Positions 16,501 to 25,178 of a DNA stretch of 64,000 nt are shown piece by piece. The DNA lies in NCBI GenBank assembly GCA_934096125.1, contig CAKOLB010000001.1, forward strand, positions 62,001-126,000, in the 5' to 3' direction. Every line of letters begins with the position of its first letter. Within the stretch, counting starts at the first letter, position 1. The stretch is from an uncultured Bacilli bacterium (GTDB lineage Bacteria; Bacillota_I; Bacilli_A; RF39; UBA660). A program made the position numbers and the translations under genes. The notes beneath the pieces were generated by a model that had not been told where the DNA came from, ran no database searches, and saw only the letters and a list, made by a program, of their open reading frames with translations.

Positions 16501-18297
16501 TTAAAGCATCGGTATATCTTCAGTTTGAGACTCCATACCTGGCATCTTCCAACACTCAGAAACATTACAGTTACTACTAAACGGTTTAGGATTTGGCATT
16601 TCCATCTTAACAATCATTGGAATCTTAAAAGCTCCTCCAAAACCAACACAAGTACCAGGTTGTAAAACTTTTTGCTTATCCAATATATCTTGACTAATAT
16701 TTGGAAGCATTTCTCCAATATATTTAATATCAAGTGGGTGTGTCATCTTAAATATCAAGAAATTATTACATTGTGCAATAACAGTATCACTTATTTCCAC
16801 TGGTCTTTGACTTATAATGTCAAGTATAACTCCATATTTTCTACCTTCCTTAGCAATTCTATCAAATATATTATAACCAATTAAGAAAGTATCGTTATCT
16901 TTTTGAATATATCTATGTGCTTCTTCCAAAAATAAATGAAATGGTATCTTTGCTCTTTCCATACTCGATTTAGCAAAATCAAATATCAATCTTGAAAAAA
17001 TCTTTACAAACACTTTCGCATAAATATCATCAACATCTTCTAAGTTAATATTGATAATTTGTGCTTTTTTACTACCATTAGCAACTAAAGAAGATATATA
17101 ATTTTTAATAGGAATATAATCACTTACAAAATACGTTCCCAAATTACTATTTATAATTGAGTTAAGTCTTACTTTCAAAATAACTGCATCATCATGAAGA
17201 TTTTGGTTATGTTGAAAGCCTTCGCTTATCAAAGTAAACTCAAGCGCTTTAGCAAAATCTTGTAATGAATAACTAGCTTCTTCTGGTGCTTTAATACTAT
17301 CTAGTTTATCATTAATTTTACCTAAAATATAGTTAGTAATCAAAACAGACTCTCCAAAATTTCCATTAGAATCTACTTCAAAACACTCACTAAAAGTTCT
17401 AGTATAACCAAGCCCTGGAATAACAGAGTCAAAATTAAATTCTGGCGTATTACATACTTCAATAATTGTAAATATTTCATTTTTCTTACTAGAAATAGTT
17501 TCATTACTAAATAGAACTGCAAGTAAAGCCTTAGCAATCAAATGATTTTTATACATATTAGCTTCTTCACTACCTGTTGCAAAAATCTTAGCAAGCTTGA
17601 TTGTATGTTCAATTATTGGAAGCTGTGAATGATTAGAAGCTTGAAGCAACAAAGCCATATCATCAAGTGATAAAAGAGGTACTGGAATTTGTAATAATAT
17701 ATCAGTATCAAGTGTTGGATTAGTTGTAATAAACTTATAACAGTAATTACTATTTATTTCATTAATACGCCCAAAAGCATTTTTATACTCTCCAAAAGAA
17801 TCAAAAATAAACAAATTAGCATTATATTGAACACTATATTTACTATTAAATATATTTTGAACTATTCGTGCTACCCCACATGACTTACCAGACCCAGAGT
17901 TTCCAAAAATAGCCAAATGATTGGAAAATAAATCATTAATATTAGGACTGATGGTAAAGCCTTTATATATAGCACTTTCTCCCAAAATAAAGCTTGATGC
18001 ATCATATACTCCAACAAGTTCCATTAATTCATCTTTATTAATCATTCTAATTTTTGATGTTAAAAGTGGCTTTCTAAGTACCCCATTTACATATCTACCA
18101 TTTATATATTCTCCTAAAAATCTTATCTTTATTATATCACTATTAAGTTCTTGAACTTCCCCAAGTATTCTTTGATTTTCTTCTTCAAAGATAACATTCA
18201 TATTCATAAGGTCACTGCTAGCAGTTTCTTTTTGTAAATTTTCAACATGAGCCTCACTTTCCCCAATATATACTATTTTTCCAAACATTAATCTCAC
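16501..18297 (-). CDS. HerA-like/DUF87 ATPase
   Basis: 598 residues. N-terminal beta-barrel (HAS-like) domain, residues 1-110, then a FtsK/HerA-type RecA core: Walker A FGNSGSGKSCG near residue 133, Walker B FHLFLEEAHRYIQ near residue 460, and a C-terminal ISQRPVEISDTVIAQCNNFL segment with the sensor motif typical of HerA/DUF87 proteins. HerA translocates DNA, often together with NurA nuclease or with defence effectors (Sir2, DUF4297). No such partner lies beside it; its neighbours are a decayed gene and a small membrane protein. So the substrate is not shown. Single HerA-like ATPases are common in gut Bacillota. Confidence 0.88.
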   Translation of the reverse strand: MRLMFGKIVYIGESEAHVENLQKETASSDLMNMNVIFEEENQRILGEVQELNSDIIKIRFLGEYINGRYVNGVLRKPLLTSKIRMINKDELMELVGVYDASSFILGESAIYKGFTISPNINDLFSNHLAIFGNSGSGKSCGVARIVQNIFNSKYSVQYNANLFIFDSFGEYKNAFGRINEINSNYCYKFITTNPTLDTDILLQIPVPLLSLDDMALLLQASNHSQLPIIEHTIKLAKIFATGSEEANMYKNHLIAKALLAVLFSNETISSKKNEIFTIIEVCNTPEFNFDSVIPGLGYTRTFSECFEVDSNGNFGESVLITNYILGKINDKLDSIKAPEEASYSLQDFAKALEFTLISEGFQHNQNLHDDAVILKVRLNSIINSNLGTYFVSDYIPIKNYISSLVANGSKKAQIININLEDVDDIYAKVFVKIFSRLIFDFAKSSMERAKIPFHLFLEEAHRYIQKDNDTFLIGYNIFDRIAKEGRKYGVILDIISQRPVEISDTVIAQCNNFLIFKMTHPLDIKYIGEMLPNISQDILDKQKVLQPGTCVGFGGAFKIPMIVKMEMPNPKPFSSNCNVSECWKMPGMESQTEDIPML

Positions 18298-18345
18298 TCC
18301 TATTCTTTATTAATTATTATAACAGAAAAAAAAAGGAAGTAAAAG

Positions 18346-18807
18346 TTATTTTACCTCAAAAGTTCGGTCTTTTACCTTTACTTCACTCATCATTCCTTTT
18401 TGAACAGGTATAAAATACATCAATGCTTTTCTTTCCTTTTTCGCTTTCTTATTAACAACATAGTTTACAGTTATACCATCATCAAATATTTCTAAATCAA
18501 TATTTTTAATTTCTATATCTTTTTCATAATTAATAAAATCTACTATATAATCAGCCTCATTAAAATTATTATTTGTAAGAAGAACAACATCATCCACTTT
18601 ATAATCTTTAAGTAAAGATGAATATTCTGTATAAGATGTTATAAGCATATTTTTAAGCTCTCCATTGCTTCTATTTACCACTATTCCATTAGCAACAACC
18701 CTAGTAGTATCAAAAAAACCGCCTGCAGCCATACCAAGTAACCCACTTACAACTACTACTAATATAACAATAAAACCAATAACTACATTTTTTCTTTTTT
18801 CTTGCAT
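18346..18807 (-). CDS. Membrane-anchored protein, unknown
   Basis: 153 residues. Cytosolic MQEKRKN, one hydrophobic helix at about residues 8-32, and an extracytoplasmic alpha/beta domain of 120 residues (VVLLTNNNFNEADYIVDF, EIKNIDLEIFDDGITVNY). GGAG precedes the start and a good promoter lies upstream. The HerA-like gene is 48 bases downstream on the same strand, so co-transcription is possible. No family recognised. Confidence 0.7.
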   Translation of the reverse strand: MQEKRKNVVIGFIVILVVVVSGLLGMAAGGFFDTTRVVANGIVVNRSNGELKNMLITSYTEYSSLLKDYKVDDVVLLTNNNFNEADYIVDFINYEKDIEIKNIDLEIFDDGITVNYVVNKKAKKERKALMYFIPVQKGMMSEVKVKDRTFEVK

Positions 18808-18836
18808 AGATATTCTCCTTTTTATCTCATGCCTTA

Positions 18837-18865
18837 ATTATATCATTTATTTATTTTTATAACAA
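18837..18865 (-). promoter_or_regulatory. Sigma-A promoter for the 18346-18807 gene
   Basis: TTGTTA (18865-18860), 17 bases, TATAAT (18842-18837) on the minus strand, 30 bases before the start codon. The rest of the gap 18866-19002 holds no clear gene. Confidence 0.75.
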
Positions 18866-19002
18866 GCAAATAAACAAAAGCGAAGATTGGCGATATCCCA
18901 ACAAATGTAGCCACAGTCGATATTTTTTCAGCGACTTAATAACCATCGCTAAAACGTTTGATTTAGAAATAGTAATTAAAGACAAAACTAAAAAAAAAGT
19001 AA

Positions 19003-19290
19003 TTATTTAACTTCGTAAACACTTACTTTCTTTTTATTTTTTCCAGATCTTTCATATTTTACAACTCCTGTGATTTTTGCAAATAATGTATGATCTTTTC
19101 CCATTCCAACATTTGTTCCTGGATAAATTTTTGTTCCTCTTTGACGATAAATAATTGACCCAGCATTAATAGTTTGTCCATCACTTGCTTTAGCACCAAG
19201 TCTTCGTCCCGCTGAATCACGGCCATTACGAGTAGAACCTTGAGCCTTAACATGAGCAAATAATTGAATGTCAAGCTTCATAAAATTCAT
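19003..19290 (-). CDS. rpmA: 50S ribosomal protein L27
   Basis: Sits at the peptidyl transferase centre. 95 residues. The N-terminal extension MNFMKLDIQLFAHVKAQGS is the Bacillota-type propeptide, which is cut just after the Phe by the Prp protease; the mature protein begins AHVKAQGSTRNGRDSAGRR. Start at 19290 has AAGGAGGG six bases upstream and overlaps the prp stop (ATGA). Third gene of rplU-prp-rpmA. Confidence 0.98.
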   Translation of the reverse strand: MNFMKLDIQLFAHVKAQGSTRNGRDSAGRRLGAKASDGQTINAGSIIYRQRGTKIYPGTNVGMGKDHTLFAKITGVVKYERSGKNKKKVSVYEVK

Positions 19291-19589
19291 AGTATTCCCT
19301 CCTTGCTAACTTTAATATTTTTTTTATAGGTTTGTGATAATTCTTCCAACATCACAATCATATTTTCCATTACCAAATAAGCATCATTATTATCTTTTTT
19401 TATCATGATATCCAGTTTATCTTTTTTATATTCATAAATTAAATAATCAGCATCAATTCTCAAAGCAGCATTAATGCTTGTCGTCACAATTGAAGAAACA
19501 CTTGCACAAACAATATCCTGCCCCTTGTCAGCATAATCAGCATGACCAGTAATAACAATATGCTTACCCTTAACAACAACCCTAATCAT
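19287..19589 (-). CDS. prp: Ribosomal-processing cysteine protease Prp
   Basis: Removes the L27 N-terminal extension, a step needed for ribosome assembly in Bacillota. 100 residues. The catalytic pair is visible: GHADYA (His) and QDIVCASVS (Cys). It lies between rplU and rpmA with a TAATG junction to rplU, so translation of the three genes is coupled. Confidence 0.95.
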   Translation of the reverse strand: MIRVVVKGKHIVITGHADYADKGQDIVCASVSSIVTTSINAALRIDADYLIYEYKKDKLDIMIKKDNNDAYLVMENMIVMLEELSQTYKKNIKVSKEGIL

Positions 19590-19885
19590 TAACCAATTGA
19601 CTTAACAACTAATTTTGTATATGGTTGTCTATGACCTTGAGTTTTTCTAAATTTCTTCTTAGGTCTATACTTAAACACTTTAATTTTTTTATTCTTTCCA
19701 TGTTTAACAACTGTACAAACAACTTTGGCTTTAGCAACATAAGGCTTTCCTGCAACACCATTTGCAAATAAAACCTTATCAAACGTAACATCAGTTCCAG
19801 CTTCAGCATCTATTTTTTCAACAAAAATTTCATCTCCAACTTGAACATAATATTGTTTTCCACCAGTTTCAAATATAGCTTTCAT
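19589..19885 (-). CDS. rplU: 50S ribosomal protein L21
   Basis: 98 residues, beginning with MKAIFETGGKQYYVQVGDEI, and ending with KVFKYRPKKKFRKTQGHRQ, the conserved rRNA-binding end. First gene of the rplU-prp-rpmA operon. AAGGAGGT precedes the start, and a structured leader lies upstream. Confidence 0.98.
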   Translation of the reverse strand: MKAIFETGGKQYYVQVGDEIFVEKIDAEAGTDVTFDKVLFANGVAGKPYVAKAKVVCTVVKHGKNKKIKVFKYRPKKKFRKTQGHRQPYTKLVVKSIG

Positions 19886-19985
19886 TTCATACCTCCTTAT
19901 TTTTTGAAGTCACGCCTTCCAAGGTACTTTTTTTAAAAAAGTTTATAACCTTTCCCGAGCGGTTTTTTAAGAAACTACTTAAAAA
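19886..19985 (-). promoter_or_regulatory. Candidate L21 leader RNA
   Basis: About 100 nt between the SpoIVFB-like gene and rplU. On the minus strand it contains CCGCTCGGGAAAGG, a short A/T hairpin (CTTTTTTAAAAAAAG) and CTTGGAAGGCGTGAC just before the ribosome site. Bacillota rplU operons usually carry an autoregulatory L21 leader here. Position and GC-rich blocks fit; I could not fold or align it. Confidence 0.5.
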
Positions 19986-19998
19986 CAACATTATTTTA

Positions 19999-20766
19999 TC
20001 AAACAATTCCCTCCTTGTCAAATCTTTCCATCAGCTTCCTTTTCTCACCCTTAACTCTATTTTCTTCTAAAAAATACTGATAAACCCCAAGCTTTAATAT
20101 CCCAATATCTCCTTTTTTAGTACTAATCTTTCGAAAACTATAATCATTTAAATATCTCTCTAAATAAAACTTATTTTGAATATATTTATAATCTTTAACT
20201 GCTGCATACGTTTTAAATACAAATAAAATAACCAATAAATAGTTATTAAATGATAACCAGTAATTAGAAAAAATATAAATCACCGAAAAAAGTATACTTA
20301 AAAAAGCATAAATAAAATAAGAAACGCGAAAAGAAAAAAAGTAGTTAAGCACTCCTTTAACAAAATATGAACCATCTAAAGGAATAATTGGTAGCAAATT
20401 AAACACTAAAATAGTTATATTATATTTATAAAATAGTTCTAAAGTATGGATGGAAAAAGGAAGTAACTTTAAAACGCCAAACAAAGCAAGCTGCATCAAA
20501 ATACCACCACTTGCTAAAATAAGGTCTTTATAAATATCTGTATTAATATCTTTTTTTAAATAAGTCATTCCCCCAAAAGGATAAATAACAACCTTTAAAA
20601 CTTGAAAGCGAAAAATTAGAGCCACTAACACATGCCCAAGTTCATGAACTAGCACAATAAAGAAAATAATCAAGGCCACTTTAATATATCCACATAAAAA
20701 AAGAAGCAAAAGAAAATAAATAGTTAAAACATCAATTTTTATAATCTTCATATTTAATATATTCAT
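19999..20766 (-). CDS. Site-2 (M50) metalloprotease, SpoIVFB-like
   Basis: Intramembrane zinc protease. 255 residues. Zinc motif VHELGHVLVAL near residue 42, and NLLPIIPLDGSYF near residue 125, the second metal-ligand motif (NxxPxxPLDG) of the SpoIVFB group. About six hydrophobic segments and a cytosolic C-terminal tail lacking an obvious CBS domain. In B. subtilis SpoIVFB cleaves pro-sigma-K; here it sits in the same mreC-mreD-spoIVFA-spoIVFB-rplU order. The start is uncertain: 20766, or ATG 20751. Confidence 0.9.
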   Translation of the reverse strand: MNILNMKIIKIDVLTIYFLLLLFLCGYIKVALIIFFIVLVHELGHVLVALIFRFQVLKVVIYPFGGMTYLKKDINTDIYKDLILASGGILMQLALFGVLKLLPFSIHTLELFYKYNITILVFNLLPIIPLDGSYFVKGVLNYFFSFRVSYFIYAFLSILFSVIYIFSNYWLSFNNYLLVILFVFKTYAAVKDYKYIQNKFYLERYLNDYSFRKISTKKGDIGILKLGVYQYFLEENRVKGEKRKLMERFDKEGIV

Positions 20767-21256
20767 TATTTTTCTTAATCACAAGATAGAGTTTATTATC
20801 CTTTGTTTCTCCAATTACTGTATCTTTTTTCACATAATCATAAAGCTGGGCAGAAACATTTGTTAAGTTTCCATACCATATATCTGCTCCATCAGCCCCT
20901 TGAATAATCACCGTCTTTCCATACCCTTCTTTATCACCTGCAAAAACCACAACCCCACTTGCCAAAGAGTTAATAACTTCTGAACCTTTAAGACTTAAAA
21001 CTTCTCCTTCTTCATAAGGACTAATCTTAGTATACAAAAGTTTCTCTGATTGAACTACCTTTTGCAAATCCTCCCCCGGAAGAACACTTCCAAAAAATTT
21101 CTCATAAACTAAACTTATTTTATTAAAAGGAATATTTTTACTAAACACTTCTTCTTTATAAAAAGCCTTATGTTCATCACTTCCATTTATAAATATTATA
21201 CTAAGCAAAAAAAAGATGACTGCTAGCAAAAACTTTGAACCCACTTTTTTTCCCAA
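20732..21256 (-). CDS. SpoIVFA-like membrane protein with degenerate LytM domain
   Basis: 174 residues from a TTG preceded by GGGTGA (a TTG at 21271 is also open but lies in that ribosome site). One hydrophobic anchor, then an outer domain with the outline of peptidase M23: SGVVVFAGDKEGYGKTVIIQ and ADIWYGNL, where the zinc ligands HxH are absent, as in SpoIVFA. In Bacillus SpoIVFA holds SpoIVFB inactive and tethered. It overlaps the SpoIVFB-like gene by 35 bases, suggesting tight coupling of regulator and protease. Confidence 0.82.
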   Translation of the reverse strand: MGKKVGSKFLLAVIFFLLSIIFINGSDEHKAFYKEEVFSKNIPFNKISLVYEKFFGSVLPGEDLQKVVQSEKLLYTKISPYEEGEVLSLKGSEVINSLASGVVVFAGDKEGYGKTVIIQGADGADIWYGNLTNVSAQLYDYVKKDTVIGETKDNKLYLVIKKNNEYIKYEDYKN

Positions 21257-21263
21257 AATATTC

Positions 21264-21650
21264 TCACCCAAATAATTTTATGTTATTTAAATATTTTTTA
21301 TAACTAGCATATATAAAAAGTAAATTAACTAAAAATGTTTTAAACAAAATATTTACACTAAAGACTCCTAAACACAAACTATAAACCATATAATAACCTA
21401 CTACAAAGAAAATATAAAAAAGAAAATAATTAACCATATTATAATAATTTATCTTTAAGTGTTTTTGAAAAAACTTTGCTAAAAGCAAACAAATAGTTGT
21501 ATAGAAAAATATATGTAATAAATAAAAGTCAATTAAAATTCCTAAGAAAAAAAGATATAACGATCTTTTCTCATGGATATTTAAAAGAAAAAAGTAAGTA
21601 TTAAAACTGGTAAAACTGGCAATCAAAACATCAATTATAAGTTTAATCAT
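21264..21650 (-). CDS. mreD: Rod shape-determining protein MreD
   Basis: Membrane partner in the elongasome that guides lateral wall synthesis. 128 residues from the ATG with GGTGATAG upstream; an earlier start at 21662 is less likely. Four to five hydrophobic segments, short for MreD (about 160). The family is poorly conserved, so the call rests on topology and on its place directly after mreC and before the SpoIVFA-like gene. Confidence 0.8.
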   Translation of the reverse strand: MIKLIIDVLIASFTSFNTYFFLLNIHEKRSLYLFFLGILIDFYLLHIFFYTTICLLLAKFFQKHLKINYYNMVNYFLFYIFFVVGYYMVYSLCLGVFSVNILFKTFLVNLLFIYASYKKYLNNIKLFG

Positions 21651-22302
21651 CACTATCACCATAAATAAATAGAAAATTTAAGTCATTTAAATCTTGTCCT
21701 AGTTCTACGCTGATAATTTTTTCTATCTGCGAACTATTAAGTTCAATCTTTTTAGCAGTTCCAACCAAGATATTTCCCGGCAAAAGACCACTTCCAGAAG
21801 TATATATCTTATCACCAACTTGAATATTTACATAATTACTCAAATCACTTACAACCAGCTTGCCACCCTGCATTTTCAAAATACCTAGTGCATCATTAAT
21901 TTTAACGGAAATCTGACTTTTAGGACTTGTAATAAGCTCCACTATACTTTCATGAGCATACGTATCTTTAACAACGCCAACCAGCCCCTCATCAGTTAGG
22001 ACTGCACTTCCAACTTCTACTTTATCTTTAAACCCTTTATATATCGTTATCTCTTCTTTTAACTTATATAAATTCTGTAGTTTTACTTTCGTTAAATTTA
22101 AATTTAACTCATCTTTTATTTTTAAACCATTACTCTTTTTTAATTCATCATAATTTCTCTTAAGCATACTTTCATAGTTTAATACTATATCTTTATATTT
22201 TATATCCATTTTCTTTATAAAAATATTATCTATATTACTCCCAAACATAAATATTAAAATAATACTTAAAATTACTATATAATCCTTACCTTTTGTCATC
22301 AT
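21643..22302 (-). CDS. mreC: Rod shape-determining protein MreC
   Basis: Extracytoplasmic scaffold of the elongasome. 220 residues from ATG 22302; a TTG at 22341 would overlap the upstream gene and has no ribosome site. One N-terminal helix, a coiled coil at about residues 35-75, then the double beta-barrel core: GFKDKVEVGSAVLTDEGLVG, SQISVKINDALGILKMQGG, VQVGD-type turn NIQVGDKIYTSGSG and LPGNILVGT. It overlaps mreD by eight bases. MreB is not in the window. Confidence 0.92.
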   Translation of the reverse strand: MMTKGKDYIVILSIILIFMFGSNIDNIFIKKMDIKYKDIVLNYESMLKRNYDELKKSNGLKIKDELNLNLTKVKLQNLYKLKEEITIYKGFKDKVEVGSAVLTDEGLVGVVKDTYAHESIVELITSPKSQISVKINDALGILKMQGGKLVVSDLSNYVNIQVGDKIYTSGSGLLPGNILVGTAKKIELNSSQIEKIISVELGQDLNDLNFLFIYGDSDD

Positions 22303-22315
22303 ATTTTTAGTATGT

Positions 22316-22765
22316 TTACATTTTCTTATTATATGTAGCAAAAATATTTAAAATACTATTATTAATATTATCTACAATCTCACTTTTCTGCGTCTTTATT
22401 ATTACTTTCTCATAATTACTTATTTTCTCTATAAATTCTTTATTTATTCTAACACTTTTTATATAGTAACTAACTTCTCTTTCTTTATATATAGCATCAA
22501 GTTTTTCTTTAACTTCATTACTATAACATATAGCCACTATTACGCGGTAGTATTCACCATCTTTATAGATATAAGAAGACGGAAAAGTTTTTGCAAAATT
22601 ACTTGCATTATCATAACTTTGAAACACTCCCACTTGAAAAACATTTACAACCTCTTCTCTTTTAATCACCGCCCTTACTTCTTTACTTATATCTTTATAA
22701 AACAAAAAAGCCATAACACTTCCCATAAGAGCAGCTAGCAAAATTACTTTCCCATATTTTTTCAT
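22316..22765 (-). CDS. Membrane-anchored SPOR-domain-like protein
   Basis: 149 residues: an N-terminal helix (residues 5-22), then VFQVGVFQSYDNASNFAKTF and the strand YYRVIVAIC, which fits the SPOR fold (beta-alpha-beta with Qvg.F....A). SPOR domains bind denuded glycan strands at division sites. In B. subtilis the SPOR-like SpoIIB gene is near mreBCD, so the position fits. The C-terminal 50 residues are helical and basic. First gene before mreC. Confidence 0.7.
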   Translation of the reverse strand: MKKYGKVILLAALMGSVMAFLFYKDISKEVRAVIKREEVVNVFQVGVFQSYDNASNFAKTFPSSYIYKDGEYYRVIVAICYSNEVKEKLDAIYKEREVSYYIKSVRINKEFIEKISNYEKVIIKTQKSEIVDNINNSILNIFATYNKKM

Positions 22766-22803
22766 AAAACATCACCCACTGTTACTATAACAAATAAACA
22801 TTA

Positions 22804-22829
22804 AAAAAAATGTCAACTTAAGACATTTT
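22804..22829 (-). terminator. Terminator of the 48-residue peptide gene
   Basis: On the minus strand AAATGTC, a 7-base loop holding the stop codon, GACATTT, then more T residues. Confidence 0.8.
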
Positions 22830-22964
22830 TTGCCATGAATTTTGTAAAGAACTACTGCTACTATTTTTATCTTTCGACTTATCTTTATTCATCATCATAC
22901 TATAGCCAGCAACAGCCATTCCACAAACTCCAATAACCCCCATCATTTTCATCATCGTCTTCAT
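22818..22964 (-). CDS. Small membrane peptide (48 residues)
   Basis: Begins MKTMMKMMGVIGVCGMAVAG, one hydrophobic segment, then a Lys/Ser-rich tail (NKDKSKDKNSSSS) ending in WQKMS. AGAGGTGA precedes the ATG, and a hairpin with T-run overlaps the stop. It lies between recD2 and the mreC operon on the same strand. Too short for the usual gene finders; family not recognised. Confidence 0.72.
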   Translation of the reverse strand: MKTMMKMMGVIGVCGMAVAGYSMMMNKDKSKDKNSSSSSLQNSWQKMS

Positions 22965-22994
22965 GTATTTCACCTCTTACATTTAGTATAACCT

Positions 22995-25178
22995 TTAAAC
23001 CTTTTCATATACTAAAGTAATTTGTTTTTTCAAACTAGTCTTTCTCTCTGATGAATAATTATTATTAACAGCTTCTTTAAAAATCAAAGGATCCCCTACA
23101 ATTGTTAAGCTCTTTTTAGCTCTACTTACGCCCGTATACACTAGCTTATTATAAAGCATTCGGTAATAACTACTAGAAATAGGCATAATAACATGTTCAA
23201 ACTCACTTCCTTGGGATTTATGAATCGTAATAGCATAAGCATGCTTAATATTTTTAAGGTCCTTTTTTTCATACACAACAGTATTACCTTCAAAATCAAT
23301 AGTTATTTTATTATTAAATATATTACTAATAAACCCAATATCACCATTAAAAACTCCAGCATCTAAATTATTAACAAGTTGCAAAACTTTATCTCCCTCT
23401 CTATAAATATAGTCCATATAAGTAATCTCTGCTCTTGTAACTGCTGAAGGATTATATTTTTTTTGCAAAATAACATTTAAATTATCAATTCCGTTATCGC
23501 CTCTATACATTGGAGCTAAAACTTGCATCTTTCTTTCATCAATTCCTTTTTTTATTGAGACATCTATTATCTTATCAATTGCATCTTTAATCTGCGTATT
23601 TTTCGCCTCAAAGAAAGAATAATCATCTCTTTTAACTAAAAAATCTTCACTCAAATCATTATTTTTAATCTCTTGTGCCAAAAAGGGAATGTAAGAGTTA
23701 TCACTTTGCCGGTAAATTTTACCAAGAGGAACATAATTAAAATAATCACTTTCAATAAGGTCTTTTAAAACAAGACCCGGCCCTACACTTGGAAGTTGAA
23801 AAGTATCTCCCACCAATATAAGTTTGATATTTGGACTAATACCATCTAAAAGAGCACTAAAAAGCTCAATATCAATCATACTCACTTCATCAACAATAAT
23901 CATTTTATGTTTAGTTTTATTAAACTCATTATAGAAAAAACCTTTACTATCTTTATACCATTTTAAATATCTATGAATAGTCGATGCTCCCATATTAGTG
24001 GATGTAGAAAGCTTCTTACTTGCTCTTCCTGTTGGAGCTAAAAGTGCTATATTATTCGCAGCATCAATCATCGATAATCTATTTTCTTCCATATAAAGTT
24101 GCACAATTGCATTTACTATTGTCGTCTTACCAGTTCCAGGACCTCCAGATATAATAGTTATATTATTATTAAGTGCAGTCTTAATCGCTTTTTTTTGGTC
24201 TTCATTATATTTTATATTAAGCATTTTTTCTAAAGAATTAATTTTTTCATCAAAATTTCTTATCTTTTTAGCATCATAACTATCTATTTTTTTAAGCCTT
24301 TTCGCAACATTTATCTCTAACTCATAATATTTTTTTAGATATATTTTCTCACCATCAACATATATATCATTTCTTTCTTTTAAATCATCAACAGCCTCTA
24401 AAAATGCATCCCCAAGCAGTTCTATATTAAACTCTTTTAAAAGCTTTTCCTTTATTTCTTTTTCAAAGTAGTAAGTATCTCCTAAATTATCGCTTAGTAT
24501 CTGCATACTTTGTAGTAAACAAGCATAAATCCGTGTTTCAGTTAAATCTCCATAATTTTTAATATAAATATTATCTAGCTTATGAAATTCAATAACTTCT
24601 TTCAAGGCAAAAAAATCTTTTTCAAGTACTTCATCTAACTCATCTTTAAAATGGTTATAAATGCGGGAACACTCATCAATTGAAAAACCTAAATCTTGAA
24701 GTTTTAATATCGTTTTACTTTCTTTATTAAAATTTTGAAGTGAGTTATATATTTTCTCGCATCTTTTCAAAGTCATTCCTTCAACTTTTAAAAGTTTACT
24801 TTTATCGCCACTAATTATATCTATCGTTTTATCTCCAAAAACATCATAAATCTTTTGCGCCGTCACTGAGCCACATCCATCCACAAAAGAACTTGATAAA
24901 AATTCAATTATCGCATCTTTTGTAGTAGGTTTCATGCCTTCTGACCTTTGCACTGCAAACTGCAAACCGAATCGCTCATTGTTTATGTAATCACCGTATA
25001 AAATTAAGGAAAGGTCAAGATACACATTCAAAAAAGTACCTGTTACTGTAATAGTTTTATTTACTTTATCTTTATGAGCAGCTATATTAGTTTCTTTTAC
25101 CCGAAATAAAGCAACCAAGTAACCAGTATCATTATTTTGAAATATTATCTTTTTTATTTTACCTTTAATATAATTCAT
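22995..25178 (-). CDS. recD2: ATP-dependent DNA helicase RecD2
   Basis: 5'-3' superfamily 1B helicase without RecBC, involved in repair and fork maintenance. 727 residues. N-terminal OB-type and helix-hairpin-helix domain (VEGMTLKRCEKIY), then Walker A ISGGPGTGKTTIVNA near residue 344, LLAPTGRASKKLS, Walker B KMIIVDEVSMIDIE, GDTFQLPSVGPG, and the C-terminal AITIHKSQGSEFEHV and YTGVSRAKKSL. It overlaps mtaB by four bases (ATGA). Confidence 0.96.
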   Translation of the reverse strand: MNYIKGKIKKIIFQNNDTGYLVALFRVKETNIAAHKDKVNKTITVTGTFLNVYLDLSLILYGDYINNERFGLQFAVQRSEGMKPTTKDAIIEFLSSSFVDGCGSVTAQKIYDVFGDKTIDIISGDKSKLLKVEGMTLKRCEKIYNSLQNFNKESKTILKLQDLGFSIDECSRIYNHFKDELDEVLEKDFFALKEVIEFHKLDNIYIKNYGDLTETRIYACLLQSMQILSDNLGDTYYFEKEIKEKLLKEFNIELLGDAFLEAVDDLKERNDIYVDGEKIYLKKYYELEINVAKRLKKIDSYDAKKIRNFDEKINSLEKMLNIKYNEDQKKAIKTALNNNITIISGGPGTGKTTIVNAIVQLYMEENRLSMIDAANNIALLAPTGRASKKLSTSTNMGASTIHRYLKWYKDSKGFFYNEFNKTKHKMIIVDEVSMIDIELFSALLDGISPNIKLILVGDTFQLPSVGPGLVLKDLIESDYFNYVPLGKIYRQSDNSYIPFLAQEIKNNDLSEDFLVKRDDYSFFEAKNTQIKDAIDKIIDVSIKKGIDERKMQVLAPMYRGDNGIDNLNVILQKKYNPSAVTRAEITYMDYIYREGDKVLQLVNNLDAGVFNGDIGFISNIFNNKITIDFEGNTVVYEKKDLKNIKHAYAITIHKSQGSEFEHVIMPISSSYYRMLYNKLVYTGVSRAKKSLTIVGDPLIFKEAVNNNYSSERKTSLKKQITLVYEKV

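Noticed and set aside
18866..19002. Gene fragment before rpmA (minus-strand STVATFVGISPIFAFVYLL)
   Set aside because: Only about 30 codons with stops upstream and no start; could be chance hydrophobic reading of an AT-rich gap.
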